A DNA stretch of 64,000 nucleotides from Oceanobacillus iheyensis HTE831 (GTDB taxonomy: Bacteria; Bacillota; Bacilli; Bacillales; Amphibacillaceae): NCBI RefSeq assembly GCF_000011245.1, contig NC_004193.1, positions 846,501-910,500 on the forward strand. The letters are read 5' to 3'. Shown here piece by piece: positions 1-8,125 of the stretch. Positions within the stretch are counted from its first letter, which is position 1. Every line of letters begins with the position of its first letter. The notes beneath the pieces are model-generated. The model did not search any database. It was not told the origin of the DNA and was given only the letters and a program-made list of their open reading frames with translations. Position numbers and translations under genes: made by a program.

Positions 1-117
1 ATGAAAGTAATATCTAGCTTTCCATTTTCTCCATGCTCAGTATGGCTAACGTATCAGTTGCGAAACTAATTTAGATTCGTCAATATATTACAAAATATAA
101 TAAATAATCAAAATAAA

Positions 118-146
118 TTGACAATTAATGAATAAAATCATATATT
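118..146 (+). promoter_or_regulatory. sigma-A promoter of the chitinase gene
   Basis: TTGACA at 118-123, a 17-base spacer and TATATT at 141-146 form a near-consensus vegetative promoter. Transcription should begin near 153, so the in-frame ATG at 128 lies upstream of the transcript. This supports the downstream start at 236. Confidence 0.75.
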
Positions 147-235
147 GTTGTATAGACATCTATATATCCTCGTGTATTGTAATAATTTATCATCATAAAA
201 AGACTAGATGTCAAAAAATATTAGAGGGGAATGAA

Positions 236-2338
236 GTGTTGTTGAAAAAGAGAAAGTCTATTGTTTTGGTATCTAGTTTTTTGATGTTGTTTTGTTTAGT
301 ATTCATGAGTTTCTTTGCAGTAAACTCGAAAGTTGTACAAGCCGAGCAAGGTGGCAATATTGTTTTAGGATATTATTCATCATGGAATCCTCCACAAAAT
401 TTAGATGCGAATAAGTTGACGCATATTAACTATGCCTTTGCCGATGTGTGCTGGGAAGGGATGCATGGGAACCCGGATAACGAAGAAATACCTGAAGGAG
501 AAGTAAAAACCTGGCCATGTCGTGATCTACAAGGAAATGAAGCAGATATAGAAAATGGCTCAATCGTTCTATATGACTATGAAACTGATTTAGTAGAATT
601 ACCAAAATTAAAAGCATTAAAAAAGCAGAATGAAAACTTAAAAACATTGATCTCAATTGGAGGTTGGACGCTCTCGAATAATCTATCTCTTGTAGCAAGT
701 ACAGAAGAAACCAGAGAAAATTTCGCAGAATCTGCAGTTGAATTTGTTAGGGAATTTAAATTAGATGGATTGGATTTAGATTGGGAATATCCAGTTGCTG
801 GAGGAATGCCAAACAATGAGCGGGATCCAAGCGATAAAGAAAATCATACCTTATTGTTACAGGAAGTACGTGATGCTTTTGATGAAGCGGAACAAGAAGA
901 TAATAAAGAGTATTTAGTAACCATTGCAGGATCTGCAACATGGGCATATGCCGATAATAACGAGTTGGGCGCAATTAGTGAAATTGTTGATTATATGGCT
1001 ATTATGGCATATGACATTAATGGTACATGGAGTGAAATCACAGGCCATAATGCACCGCTCTATTATAGTCAATTAGAGGCTGATGTACGAGGGTGGAGTT
1101 TTGGTGTAGATTCAACTCCTAATGTGTACAGTGCTGTGCCAAAGGACAAGCTTTTATTAGGACTCCCGTTTTACGGGCATTCATGGGCTGGTTGCAATGC
1201 AGATAATGATGGGAAAATGGTTGTTGAGAATGGTGCTTATCAAACATGTGCTCCCGGGTGGCAGCAACCTGGAGTTGAAGGTGGGACAGTAAATTACAAT
1301 GTCGTCAAATCTTTGATCAATCAGGATGGCTATAATTACTTTTTTGATAATGAGGCAAAAGTTCCTTATTTGTATAATGAGCAAAAAGGAGAATTTATTT
1401 CTTATGACAATGTAGAATCCCTCGGTTATAAAGTTAATTTTATAGAAGAACAAGGTCTTGGGGGCGCTATGATTTGGGACTTAGCTGGAGATGATCAAGA
1501 GTATAATTTGTTAAAAACTGTTTCTCATGGGTTAGGAGTATCTAGTGAAGCACCAGAGCCAGACCCGATACCAGAATTGGAGGTAGAAATTACAGATGCC
1601 ATTCCTGTTCTACCTGGTGGTATTATCCATGTATTAGAAGATGGAAAGAAGACAGGGGTGCAGGTTCAACTTCCAACGGATTTACCTGAAGGAACTAAAC
1701 TTAGTATAAAACATGCGGAGAATTTAGATAAACTTTCCGGTCTAAAACAAACTGGTCCTGCTTATACATTCGCTATTGAATATCCAGAAGGAAATTTTAT
1801 AAGTGAGGAAGGATTTCAGTTAACTTTTCCATTCAATGATGAACAAGAAAATCAGTCTATATATTCCTTTAATTCAGTTGAAGATGAATGGGAGAAGAAC
1901 AATAGTAAAATAGAAAATAACCAGATAAGAACAACAGTAGATTCGCTAGCAACTCATGGTTTATTTGCTATGGAAGATGAAGAAGATCCAAAAGATGATA
2001 ATAATGACGAAGACAATAATAAAGAAGATGATGGAAATGGAAAAGATAAAGATGATGGAGATGTTGGTGGAGCCGGAAATCCCGCTGATAAAGATAAGCA
2101 AGGAGACGATGGGGGAGGCGGCAGTAATGGGGGAACAGTAAAAGGTTCAGACGACAATAAAACTCCCCAACCAAATACGAACAACAAGATTAAAGGTACA
2201 ACACTTCCAGATACTGCAACCAATCTGTATAACTATTTAACTATAGGAATCTCCATTATATTAATAGGATCAGGAATTTTATTCTTTCTACGGAAAAGAA
2301 AGTTAGCTATGAATTTATCCAAAAAAGGTAACTCATAA
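236..2338 (+). CDS. Cell-wall-anchored GH18 chitinase
   Basis: Secreted family 18 glycoside hydrolase that should cleave chitin outside the cell. From the chosen GTG start, a charged KKRK stretch and a hydrophobic signal peptide come first. The GH18 domain follows, with the DGLDLDWEYP signature; the catalytic Glu is residue 184 (codon 785-787). A roughly 110-residue beta-rich module, an Asp/Gly-rich low-complexity spacer, an LPDTA sorting motif (2204-2218), a membrane segment and an RKRK tail complete it. The sorting signal implies sortase anchoring to peptidoglycan. The start is set by the RBS AGAGGGG at 223-229 and by the promoter lying downstream of the longer ORF's ATG; TTG at 239 is also possible. 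The last codons and stop (2327-2338) fall in the first copy of a tandem repeat. Function is firm; chitin as substrate is inferred. Confidence 0.9.
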   Translation: MLLKKRKSIVLVSSFLMLFCLVFMSFFAVNSKVVQAEQGGNIVLGYYSSWNPPQNLDANKLTHINYAFADVCWEGMHGNPDNEEIPEGEVKTWPCRDLQGNEADIENGSIVLYDYETDLVELPKLKALKKQNENLKTLISIGGWTLSNNLSLVASTEETRENFAESAVEFVREFKLDGLDLDWEYPVAGGMPNNERDPSDKENHTLLLQEVRDAFDEAEQEDNKEYLVTIAGSATWAYADNNELGAISEIVDYMAIMAYDINGTWSEITGHNAPLYYSQLEADVRGWSFGVDSTPNVYSAVPKDKLLLGLPFYGHSWAGCNADNDGKMVVENGAYQTCAPGWQQPGVEGGTVNYNVVKSLINQDGYNYFFDNEAKVPYLYNEQKGEFISYDNVESLGYKVNFIEEQGLGGAMIWDLAGDDQEYNLLKTVSHGLGVSSEAPEPDPIPELEVEITDAIPVLPGGIIHVLEDGKKTGVQVQLPTDLPEGTKLSIKHAENLDKLSGLKQTGPAYTFAIEYPEGNFISEEGFQLTFPFNDEQENQSIYSFNSVEDEWEKNNSKIENNQIRTTVDSLATHGLFAMEDEEDPKDDNNDEDNNKEDDGNGKDKDDGDVGGAGNPADKDKQGDDGGGGSNGGTVKGSDDNKTPQPNTNNKIKGTTLPDTATNLYNYLTIGISIILIGSGILFFLRKRKLAMNLSKKGNS

Positions 2339-2546
2339 GGGTGAGGTTGATGAGTGCCGAAAAATCTTGAGAATCAGAAAAAAAGTAACTCATTAAGCCA
2401 ATGAGTGCCCAAAAATCTTGAGAATCAGAAAAAAAGTAACTCATCGAGCCAATGAGTGCCCAAAAATCTTGAGAATCAGAAAAAAGGTAACTCATTGACT
2501 CCATGAGTTACCAAAATTATTAGATCCACAAAAAAAGGTAACTCAT
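2327..2546. repeat. 51-bp tandem repeat array with palindromic junctions
   Basis: The element ATGAGTKMCC starts at 2350, 2401, 2452 and 2503, and the partner GTAACTCAT ends each unit, so the period is exactly 51 bases. Between units GTAACTCAT and ATGAGTKMCC face each other. At 2486-2512 they form a perfect 10-bp stem (GGTAACTCAT / ATGAGTTACC) with a 7-base loop. The two inner units are almost identical; the outer ones are diverged. A related two-unit array lies at 31080-31176. The array begins inside the chitinase stop region. Function unknown. Confidence 0.85.
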
Positions 2547-2580
2547 TTAAACAATTTCTTAGTCTACGGAATAATCATAT

Positions 2581-3494
2581 TTATACATAATATGTCCATT
2601 GACTATTCCCCTTGACTTCATAGTTTTCACTTAGAATTTTACGTATCCGTTTTTTTGAAGAAATAATGGCGCACCAGTCTTGGACTCTGTTTGTAGTTAT
2701 TTTTAGGCCAGGGAAGAGAACTTTTATTTCTTCCACACATCTACTAACAGCAGCATTTACATCTTCCTCCTCCCCGCAATAATTACACACAAGATATTTG
2801 TATTTACCACAAGCATGATTAAAATAGTGGCTACAATGACGGCAGTAGATTCCTTTTTGAAGTTCATCGTATTGGTAGTCTGGGACGTTACTAAAGTGAG
2901 ATTGCGCAGATGATGATGTAAGAGCTCCTCTGCTATTATATGGTGTCGTTCTGTAATATTTTTGGTGGAATTACGCTTGAGTTTTTGTACAAATGATTGG
3001 ACTTGAGTTGGTAAGACAAAGGGGGTTTTTACAGGAGCTTGATATAGCGTGAAGTGCGGGTGTATAAAGATAACCAAGGTCTTAATAGGAAGAGTATATT
3101 TAAATCCGGTCATCATATTACGAAATAATGCTTCACTTCGATGCAGTTGATGAAGTGGTTGTATAATTTCAGTATTCGGCATTTTAATTAATTTGTCATT
3201 TTCATAAATATATTCTCCTTTATAATTTTTTATTTCTATTAAATAAATAGTATCTGCAGTAATAATCACCGAATCGATTTGGTAAGTTGTATTATTATGT
3301 GTAAATAGTAAATCTTGTAGTATTAAGCTATAACCATTCATCTCACCGTTTAATTGGTCGAATCTTTTTTCACCTTCATATCCTTGTTTTATCATTTCAT
3401 AGATTTGCCGATCTTTAATAGAGAAATCCATTCTGTGAACCAAGAAATCATACAACATTAAATCCCTCGTTTTTTCTCTGTGCTTTATAATCAT
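2581..3494 (-). pseudogene. NERD-domain protein, frameshifted
   Basis: The first reading frame (3494 down to about 2900) encodes a NERD (nuclease-related) domain: after a helical start it carries GYEGEKRFD, a QIDSVIIT core and an IEIKNYKG motif. These are the usual nuclease-fold landmarks. The frame then runs into unrelated residues and stops at 2757. The other minus frame continues with PDYQYDELQKGIYCRHC, a second CNYC pair, and a basic C-terminal region ending at 2581, which looks like the zinc-ribbon tail of Bacillus NERD proteins. The two parts join by a one-base loss or -1 shift around 2880-2920. Both frames are open together between about 2760 and 2970. It may be a true mutation, a sequencing error or, less likely, programmed frameshifting. 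Confidence 0.7.
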
Positions 3495-3607
3495 AAATCA
3501 CTTCCTATCCTTATTTTCTCTATTATATATGAATATTTCGATAAGTGTATCAACGAATAGAAAAAGAATGATATAATTTGTAATAAATGGTTTAAAAGGG
3601 TGGTCTA

Positions 3608-3781
3608 ATGAATTATATATTTTTCACACTTTATGCTATATTACTAGCAGTACTAGCATTTTTCACTGGAGAGATTGTTACTTTTATTATGTTGGGGGTT
3701 ATATTGGTAGCGTTGCAGAATATTCATGGCACTTTAAAAAATATTCTTAAAGTCTTAAAGGAAAATAAATTAAAGTCGTAA
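3608..3781 (+). CDS. Small two-helix membrane protein
   Basis: A 57-residue ORF (begins MNYIFFTLYAILLAVLAFF) with two hydrophobic stretches around residues 3-20 and 23-37 and a basic, Lys-rich C-terminal helix. An AAAAGGG ribosome site ends 7 bases before the ATG. I do not recognise the family. It stands alone between the NERD pseudogene and the lipid kinase. The RBS, composition and helix pattern support a real gene. Confidence 0.6.
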   Translation: MNYIFFTLYAILLAVLAFFTGEIVTFIMLGVILVALQNIHGTLKNILKVLKENKLKS

Positions 3782-3909
3782 AGTGTGATCATATTGGTGT
3801 CCTTACATACGATTACTCAACCGTTTAATAACCTCTCCATCAAAAAATGATCAAGATCATAAAAATTCGGGAATAATAATAGAAGACGTTTGATAAGGAG
3901 AGAGGATTA

Positions 3910-4815
3910 ATGAAGACAGTAGCAGTCATAGTAAATCCGAACGCTGGAAATCAACAATTAAAAAATGAAATAGATACGATTGAAGCGAGATTAAAAGATG
4001 TTTTTGAAGAAGTAACCATATATAAAACAGAAAAAGAAGGCGACGGTAAAAAAATTATTGAAAAAATCTATAGTAAAGTGGATTTAATTATTGGTGGAGG
4101 TGGAGATGGGACAATATTTGAGCTTGTAAATGCGCTAGCTCCACTAGATCATCGACCAGCTTTTGCGGTGTTGCCAGGCGGTACATGTAATGATTTTTCT
4201 AGAACAATAGGTATGAATCAAAATCCGCTAGTTGCACTGGAACAAATCTTACAAAAACAAATAAAAACGGTTGATGTAGGAAAATACAATGAAAATTATT
4301 TCCTTAACTTTTGGGGGATTGGAATTATCTCTAAAGTAGCTAAAGAAATGGAAGGCGACAATAAAAAATTACTTGGAAAAATGTCCTATTACATTAATAC
4401 CTCCAAAGTTGTTTTTCAGAATGAAACATTTCAATTAAAAGTAACTAGTGAGGAAATGAATTATGATGAGGAAGCGGTAATGATGGTCGTTGGAAATGGA
4501 GCTTTTCTAGGAGGAATGAAATCATTTTTCCCTCATGCTGATATTCAAGATGGAAAATTTGATGTGCTTATTATTAAGTTAGCAAAGTTACAACACTTTT
4601 GGACATGGTTAGAAACGCAAATGCAAAATGATTATCCAGATAATAGAAATGATGAAGTTATGTATTTTCGAACAAGTAAACTTCAAGTGGAGAGTTCTCC
4701 AGAGCAAAACATTGATAGTGATGGAGAGATATTGACGCAAACGCCTGCTGAAATTACGGTACTTCCCAAACATCTAAAAGTAGTTATAGGTGATGAAGCA
4801 TTTGGCACAGTATAG
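3910..4815 (+). CDS. Diacylglycerol/lipid kinase family protein (DagK/YegS/BmrU type)
   Basis: Soluble lipid kinase of 301 residues, expected to phosphorylate diacylglycerol or a related lipid at the membrane face with ATP. The family motifs are all present: VNPNAG near residue 8, GGGGDGT around residue 62 (nucleotide loop), and PGGTCNDFSRT around residue 94. The C-terminal half is the beta-sandwich lipid-binding domain. Length is normal. A strong ribosome site (AAGGAGAGAGG) precedes the ATG. A small membrane-protein gene follows after 21 bases and is probably co-transcribed. Several paralogues exist in Bacillus (DgkB, BmrU, YtlR); I cannot tell which this is. Confidence 0.88.
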   Translation: MKTVAVIVNPNAGNQQLKNEIDTIEARLKDVFEEVTIYKTEKEGDGKKIIEKIYSKVDLIIGGGGDGTIFELVNALAPLDHRPAFAVLPGGTCNDFSRTIGMNQNPLVALEQILQKQIKTVDVGKYNENYFLNFWGIGIISKVAKEMEGDNKKLLGKMSYYINTSKVVFQNETFQLKVTSEEMNYDEEAVMMVVGNGAFLGGMKSFFPHADIQDGKFDVLIIKLAKLQHFWTWLETQMQNDYPDNRNDEVMYFRTSKLQVESSPEQNIDSDGEILTQTPAEITVLPKHLKVVIGDEAFGTV

Positions 4816-4836
4816 ATTATTAATTAGGGGGATTGT

Positions 4837-5094
4837 ATGAAAAAAGCAACAATATTTATAAGTAGCATGATTATAGTGTATTTTATATTACAGTTAGGTA
4901 CGGGGATGATTTTAACGACATTATATGTACCTAATGTATCGCAGGCGTGGCAAAATATTGAAGGATTATTACCTGAAATTGCTTTCGGACCGAGCTCCAT
5001 TGCTTTAGCTCCTGTTTTAATATTTGGGATTCTATCAGTAGTAATTGCCTACGGAATAACATCAGTGTTCAGCAAAAAATTAAACATAAATTAA
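4837..5094 (+). CDS. Hypothetical two-helix membrane protein
   Basis: An 85-residue protein with a hydrophobic N-terminal helix (about residues 4-27), an extracytoplasmic loop of some 30 residues, and a second helix at about 58-78 ending in a basic KKLN tail. It begins 21 bases after the lipid kinase, behind an AGGGGG ribosome site, and ends just before a terminator, so it is the last gene of that transcript. Family not recognised. Confidence 0.75.
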   Translation: MKKATIFISSMIIVYFILQLGTGMILTTLYVPNVSQAWQNIEGLLPEIAFGPSSIALAPVLIFGILSVVIAYGITSVFSKKLNIN

Positions 5095-5096
5095 TC

Positions 5097-5138
5097 AAAA
5101 GGAAGTCTGAGCTATCATTAGCTTGGAACTTCCTTTTT
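5097..5138 (+). terminator. Intrinsic terminator after the lipid-kinase operon
   Basis: AAAAGGAAGT (5097-5106) pairs with ACTTCCTTTT (5128-5137), with an inner AGCTA/TAGCT stem, and runs into T residues. The insertion sequence landed directly behind it. Confidence 0.8.
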
Positions 5139-5146
5139 ATAATTAA
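5139..5146. repeat. Target site duplication, left copy
   Basis: ATAATTAA immediately precedes the left inverted repeat and is identical to 6515-6522. Eight bases is the known duplication length of the ISL3 family. Confidence 0.9.
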
Positions 5147-5186
5147 GGCTCTATAATATTTGTTGGGGTAAAAGAAAAATAAAAAA

Positions 5187-5251
5187 CACGCAATCTCCTA
5201 TTTTTGTTATCATTGTTTAAACCACTAAACCAAACAAAAAGGAGATGCGTG
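5187..5251 (+). promoter_or_regulatory. Hairpin covering the transposase ribosome site
   Basis: CACGCAATCTCCT (5187-5199) pairs with AGGAGATGCGTG (5240-5251), leaving one bulged A and a loop of about 40 bases. The right arm contains the ribosome site (AAGGAG, 5239-5244) and the GTG start. In a transcript entering from outside the element the site would be hidden. This is a known strategy in other insertion sequences; here it is inferred. Confidence 0.55.
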
Positions 5252-6465
5252 CAATTGAATTCTAACATAACATTACCTGGGTTGGAAGAAGGAAATATAT
5301 TAGATACAGAAGTACGAGAAGGTATTTATTACATTAGGTGGGAGTTGGAGAGAGCCTCTCATCGTTGTCCACAGTGTGGAGAGTGGACAAACAAGGTACA
5401 TGATTATCGTACGCAGAAAGTCCGTCATCCTAGCATATTCGGAAGGCAAACGATTATTTTTTACCGAAAGAGAAGATATAAATGCGTTTTCTGCGGAAAG
5501 CGATTCTTTGAAAGAAACCCTTTAGTCAAACGTTATAAAAGACAATCCATTGAGTTTAATCAAGTATTGTCATTAGAGCTTGTTCATGGAAAAAGCTTTC
5601 GAGACTTGGCGACACGTTTTCATACATCGCCAACTACCATTATGCGTCGATTTGATGAGATTACTGCATCGAAGATGAAGGAAACACAAGCATTGCCTAA
5701 AAAGTGATAGCGATTGATGAGTATAAAGGGGATGCAGGGAACGAGAAGTATCAAACGGTTATAGCTGATCCGATTAATAGAAAACCTTTAGAGATTTTAA
5801 AAGATCGTAAAAAAGATACATTAGTGGATTATCTAAGAATGCATGGTGAGAAGGTAGAATTTGTAGTCATGGACATGAGTCCATCCTTTAAAGCAGCTGT
5901 TGATAAGGCATTAGGGCACCCCATTGTTATCGCCGATCGTTTTCATTTTACACGATATATATATTGGGCTTTAGAAAGAGTGAGAATTCGTGTACAGAGA
6001 GAGTTTCATGATTATGATCGGAAGAAGTGTAAACGTATGCGACATGTGTTTTATAAAAAGCAATCGAAGTTAACGAAAAAGCAACAATGGTATTTAGATC
6101 GCTATTTACACATGTCACCAGATTTAAAACGCGCCCATGAGTTAAAAGAAGCGTATAATGTCTGGTTTCAACTAGCCAAGGCCAACGGCCCTAATGCTTT
6201 AAAAAATACTAAAAAGTATCTCTATCAGTTTTATGAACTTGTGCAAAATGCAGGGCTGCCGGAATTCCTAAAAGCAAAAGAAACCTTTCACAATTGGCAA
6301 AAAGAAATTATGAATAGTTTTGCTTTTGATTTACATAATGGTTATATCGAAGGAATCAACAATCAAACAAAGGTTATAAAACGAAATGCATTTGGATTTA
6401 AGCGATTCGATCGCTTTCGAGCAAGAATACTATTACATCATCAATATAAAAAGAAAGTGGTTTAA
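5249..6465 (+). pseudogene. ISL3-family transposase, frameshifted
   Basis: The first part (GTG 5249, or TTG 5255, to the stop at 5705-5707) carries two CxxC pairs (CPQC, CVFC) and the helix-turn-helix region. The second part continues in the -1 frame from 5704 to 6465 with AIDEYKGD (first catalytic Asp, codon 5716), VVMDMS (second Asp) and YIEGINNQTK (Glu with the family's NNQ-K-IKR motif). Joining the frames gives LPKKVIAIDEYKGD with no missing residue, so exactly one base is lost at the T-AAAAA-G run just before the stop. Either the run lost one A, making this a dead copy, or ribosomes slip -1 there. ISL3 elements are not known to need frameshifting, so a mutation is more likely. Confidence 0.85.
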
Positions 6466-6514
6466 TATAAATAGGAGTGAGCTAATTGCTCACCCCAACA
6501 TTTGACTTAGAACC

Positions 6515-6522
6515 ATAATTAA
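6515..6522. repeat. Target site duplication, right copy
   Basis: ATAATTAA directly follows the right inverted repeat and equals 5139-5146. Confidence 0.9.
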
Positions 6523-6976
6523 AAGGGAACGATAATATGAAAAAGAATAACTGAAATAGTCTTACAACATGCTACCATCAATTGAACAATTATAGAATCC
6601 AAAATGTGCCCATAACTAGTAGGGTGCATTTTTTTTGTTCTTTCATAATTCAAGTTCCTCATTCGCCAACTAATTATAATTTGAACATTTTCACCCAAGT
6701 GAATTCCTTTTATCAATCCTTTATACCTATTTAATTAATATAGTAATGAATAAACAATACTTTAAGACTGATACTTTATAATTATGAAAAATATTTATTT
6801 TCTTAATTTACAAAATATTAATGTTAACTCCATAATCTATTAACAGTACTCTACTATACTTCAAATGTAGAGAAAGTAAATCTATTAGAAAATAATAGAA
6901 TTAAGTAGGATTTTTGCTAAATAAATGTAAAACCGGAAGAAGCCAGGCACATCTATAAATTCCCGGGAGTGATTGA
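6523..6976. other. Gene-free AT-rich stretch with one terminator-like hairpin
   Basis: No convincing gene on either strand. A 65-codon open frame on the minus strand (6519-6716) lacks a ribosome site and crosses the insertion boundary. The part from 6720 to 6960 is very AT-rich and probably holds the promoter of the matrix cluster; I could not single out a good -35/-10 pair. Confidence 0.5.
6601..6637 (+). terminator. Terminator-like hairpin downstream of the insertion sequence
   Basis: AAAATGTGCCC (6601-6611) pairs with GGGTGCATTTT (6622-6632), with two G-U pairs, followed by a run of T. No gene ends directly before it, so it may guard the matrix operon from read-through. Confidence 0.6.
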
Positions 6977-7408
6977 ATGAAAAGAAACCCGATTAGAAAA
7001 ATTAAGTTCCATCTTCTTATTCAATTAATCGCTATATTATTTTTGTCGATCTATATTTCTACGATGATAACATCACCAACAACCGCTGTATTTCAAACTG
7101 AAACGGAGTTGTTGAAAGGAGGCATATTGGCTTCCGATACATATGCTGGATATGATGATCCTAATAAAGTAGATGAAGCAATTGAGGATGGGTTGGAAAA
7201 TGAACCGACAAATAATTTGAACAAGCAATCAATTGATGATTCAACGAATGGATCAACCAATGGTACGAGCACTAAACCAATGGAGGAATCAAATGATTCT
7301 AACAAACCGGTGGCAGAAGAAGAGCTTGAGCAAAGAGAAAAAGATGAAAATGAATCACAAGAGAAAGATGCAGATGAAGAGGTTGATGATACAACTGGCG
7401 ATGAATAA
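6977..7408 (+). CDS. TapA-like matrix fibre assembly candidate
   Basis: A 143-residue exported protein encoded directly before sipW and tasA. A basic N-terminus and one hydrophobic segment (about residues 12-30) lead into TSPTTAVFQTET, close to the SxTxAxF motif at the mature start of TasA/TapA-type proteins. The rest is very acidic and low in complexity (Asn, Ser, Glu, Asp). In Bacillus subtilis this operon position belongs to TapA (YqxM), which helps TasA fibres assemble and is cut by SipW. The protein is shorter than B. subtilis TapA and lacks its cysteine-rich part, so the assignment rests on position and the N-terminal motif. The stop is 75 bases before sipW. Confidence 0.55.
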   Translation: MKRNPIRKIKFHLLIQLIAILFLSIYISTMITSPTTAVFQTETELLKGGILASDTYAGYDDPNKVDEAIEDGLENEPTNNLNKQSIDDSTNGSTNGTSTKPMEESNDSNKPVAEEELEQREKDENESQEKDADEEVDDTTGDE

Positions 7409-7483
7409 CAGCTCTCAAAGTTTATATAAACATGATTAAAAAAATGAAACATTCAAGGAAAAAACAATGTGAGGTGAGATTAG

Positions 7484-8056
7484 ATGATGTGGCGAAGCAT
7501 GAAAAAGCTTACAAGCGGACTGATAACAACCGTACTATCTATGTTACTGATTGTTACTGTGTTCACAGTCATTTTACAACAAGCAACCGATGGAACACCA
7601 AATGTATTCGGATATCAATTAAAAACAGTTTTATCCGGATCTATGGAGCCAGAATTTCAAACAGGATCTATCATATCAATCCATCCACAAGAAGATACTA
7701 CACAATTTCAAAAAGGAGATATCATCACTTTCCAAAATTCAGATGGGATGGTAATTACCCACAGAGTTGAAGAAGTAAAGAATAACGGAGAGCAATATGT
7801 GACTAAAGGGGATAACAATAATAGAGCAGATTCTGAATTGGTGGTCGCTGACAGTATCCTTGGGCAATATACCGGGTTCACCATTCCATATGTAGGATAT
7901 GCGACTCAATTTGCTAATTCTGAAGAGGGTGCACTTTTCTTATTGATCATACCTGGTGTAATGCTAGTTGGCTATTCGATTATTAATATTGGACGAGCGT
8001 TAAGGCAAGTAGAAACCTCAAGTAAAGAAAAAACAGAAGTAAGTAATCATCAGTGA
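7484..8056 (+). CDS. sipW: ER-type signal peptidase I SipW
   Basis: Membrane signal peptidase of 190 residues. It has an N-terminal membrane helix, the SGSMEPEF box with the catalytic Ser, and VITHRV, where His replaces the Lys of ordinary bacterial signal peptidases. It then carries a GDNN(N)RAD box and a C-terminal membrane helix. The Ser-His pair is the hallmark of the SipW/ER subtype, which processes TasA and TapA. The gene lies between a TapA-like protein and TasA. GAGGTGAG (7471-7478) precedes ATG ATG at 7484/7487. Confidence 0.93.
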   Translation: MMWRSMKKLTSGLITTVLSMLLIVTVFTVILQQATDGTPNVFGYQLKTVLSGSMEPEFQTGSIISIHPQEDTTQFQKGDIITFQNSDGMVITHRVEEVKNNGEQYVTKGDNNNRADSELVVADSILGQYTGFTIPYVGYATQFANSEEGALFLLIIPGVMLVGYSIINIGRALRQVETSSKEKTEVSNHQ

Positions 8057-8125
8057 CTTCGTCTTATCAGGCTTACCACCTGATGATGCGTTCACAATAA
8101 AATTAAATCTTTTTAAGGAGGAATC

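Larger units (their letters stand above)
5147..6514 (+). mobile_element. ISL3-family insertion sequence, 1368 bp, complete ends
   Basis: Left terminal repeat 5147-5169 (starts GGCTCTA, ends TGTTGGGGT) and right terminal repeat 6492-6514 (complement starts GGTTCTA, ends TGTTGGGGT) are imperfect 23-bp inverted repeats. They enclose an ISL3-type transposase with CxxC zinc-binding pairs and a DDE domain. The 8-bp duplication ATAATTAA flanks both ends without a mismatch, so the element inserted recently and has not rearranged since. It lies just behind a terminator, where it disrupts no gene. The transposase frame is broken in the middle. Confidence 0.93.

Noticed and set aside
1954..2223. Ser/Leu-rich open frames opposite the chitinase spacer
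   Set aside because: They mirror the Asp/Gly-rich low-complexity codons of the chitinase and have no ribosome site.
2327..2546. CRISPR array
   Set aside because: Whole 51-bp units repeat without unique spacers, and the conserved ends form hairpins; no cas genes are present.
6519..6716. 65-codon minus-strand frame beside the insertion sequence
   Set aside because: No ribosome site, crosses the target duplication, and contains the terminator hairpin.
7093..7770. Open frames over the TapA-like and sipW genes in other frames
   Set aside because: They are composition shadows; the sipW and TapA-like frames have motifs and ribosome sites.
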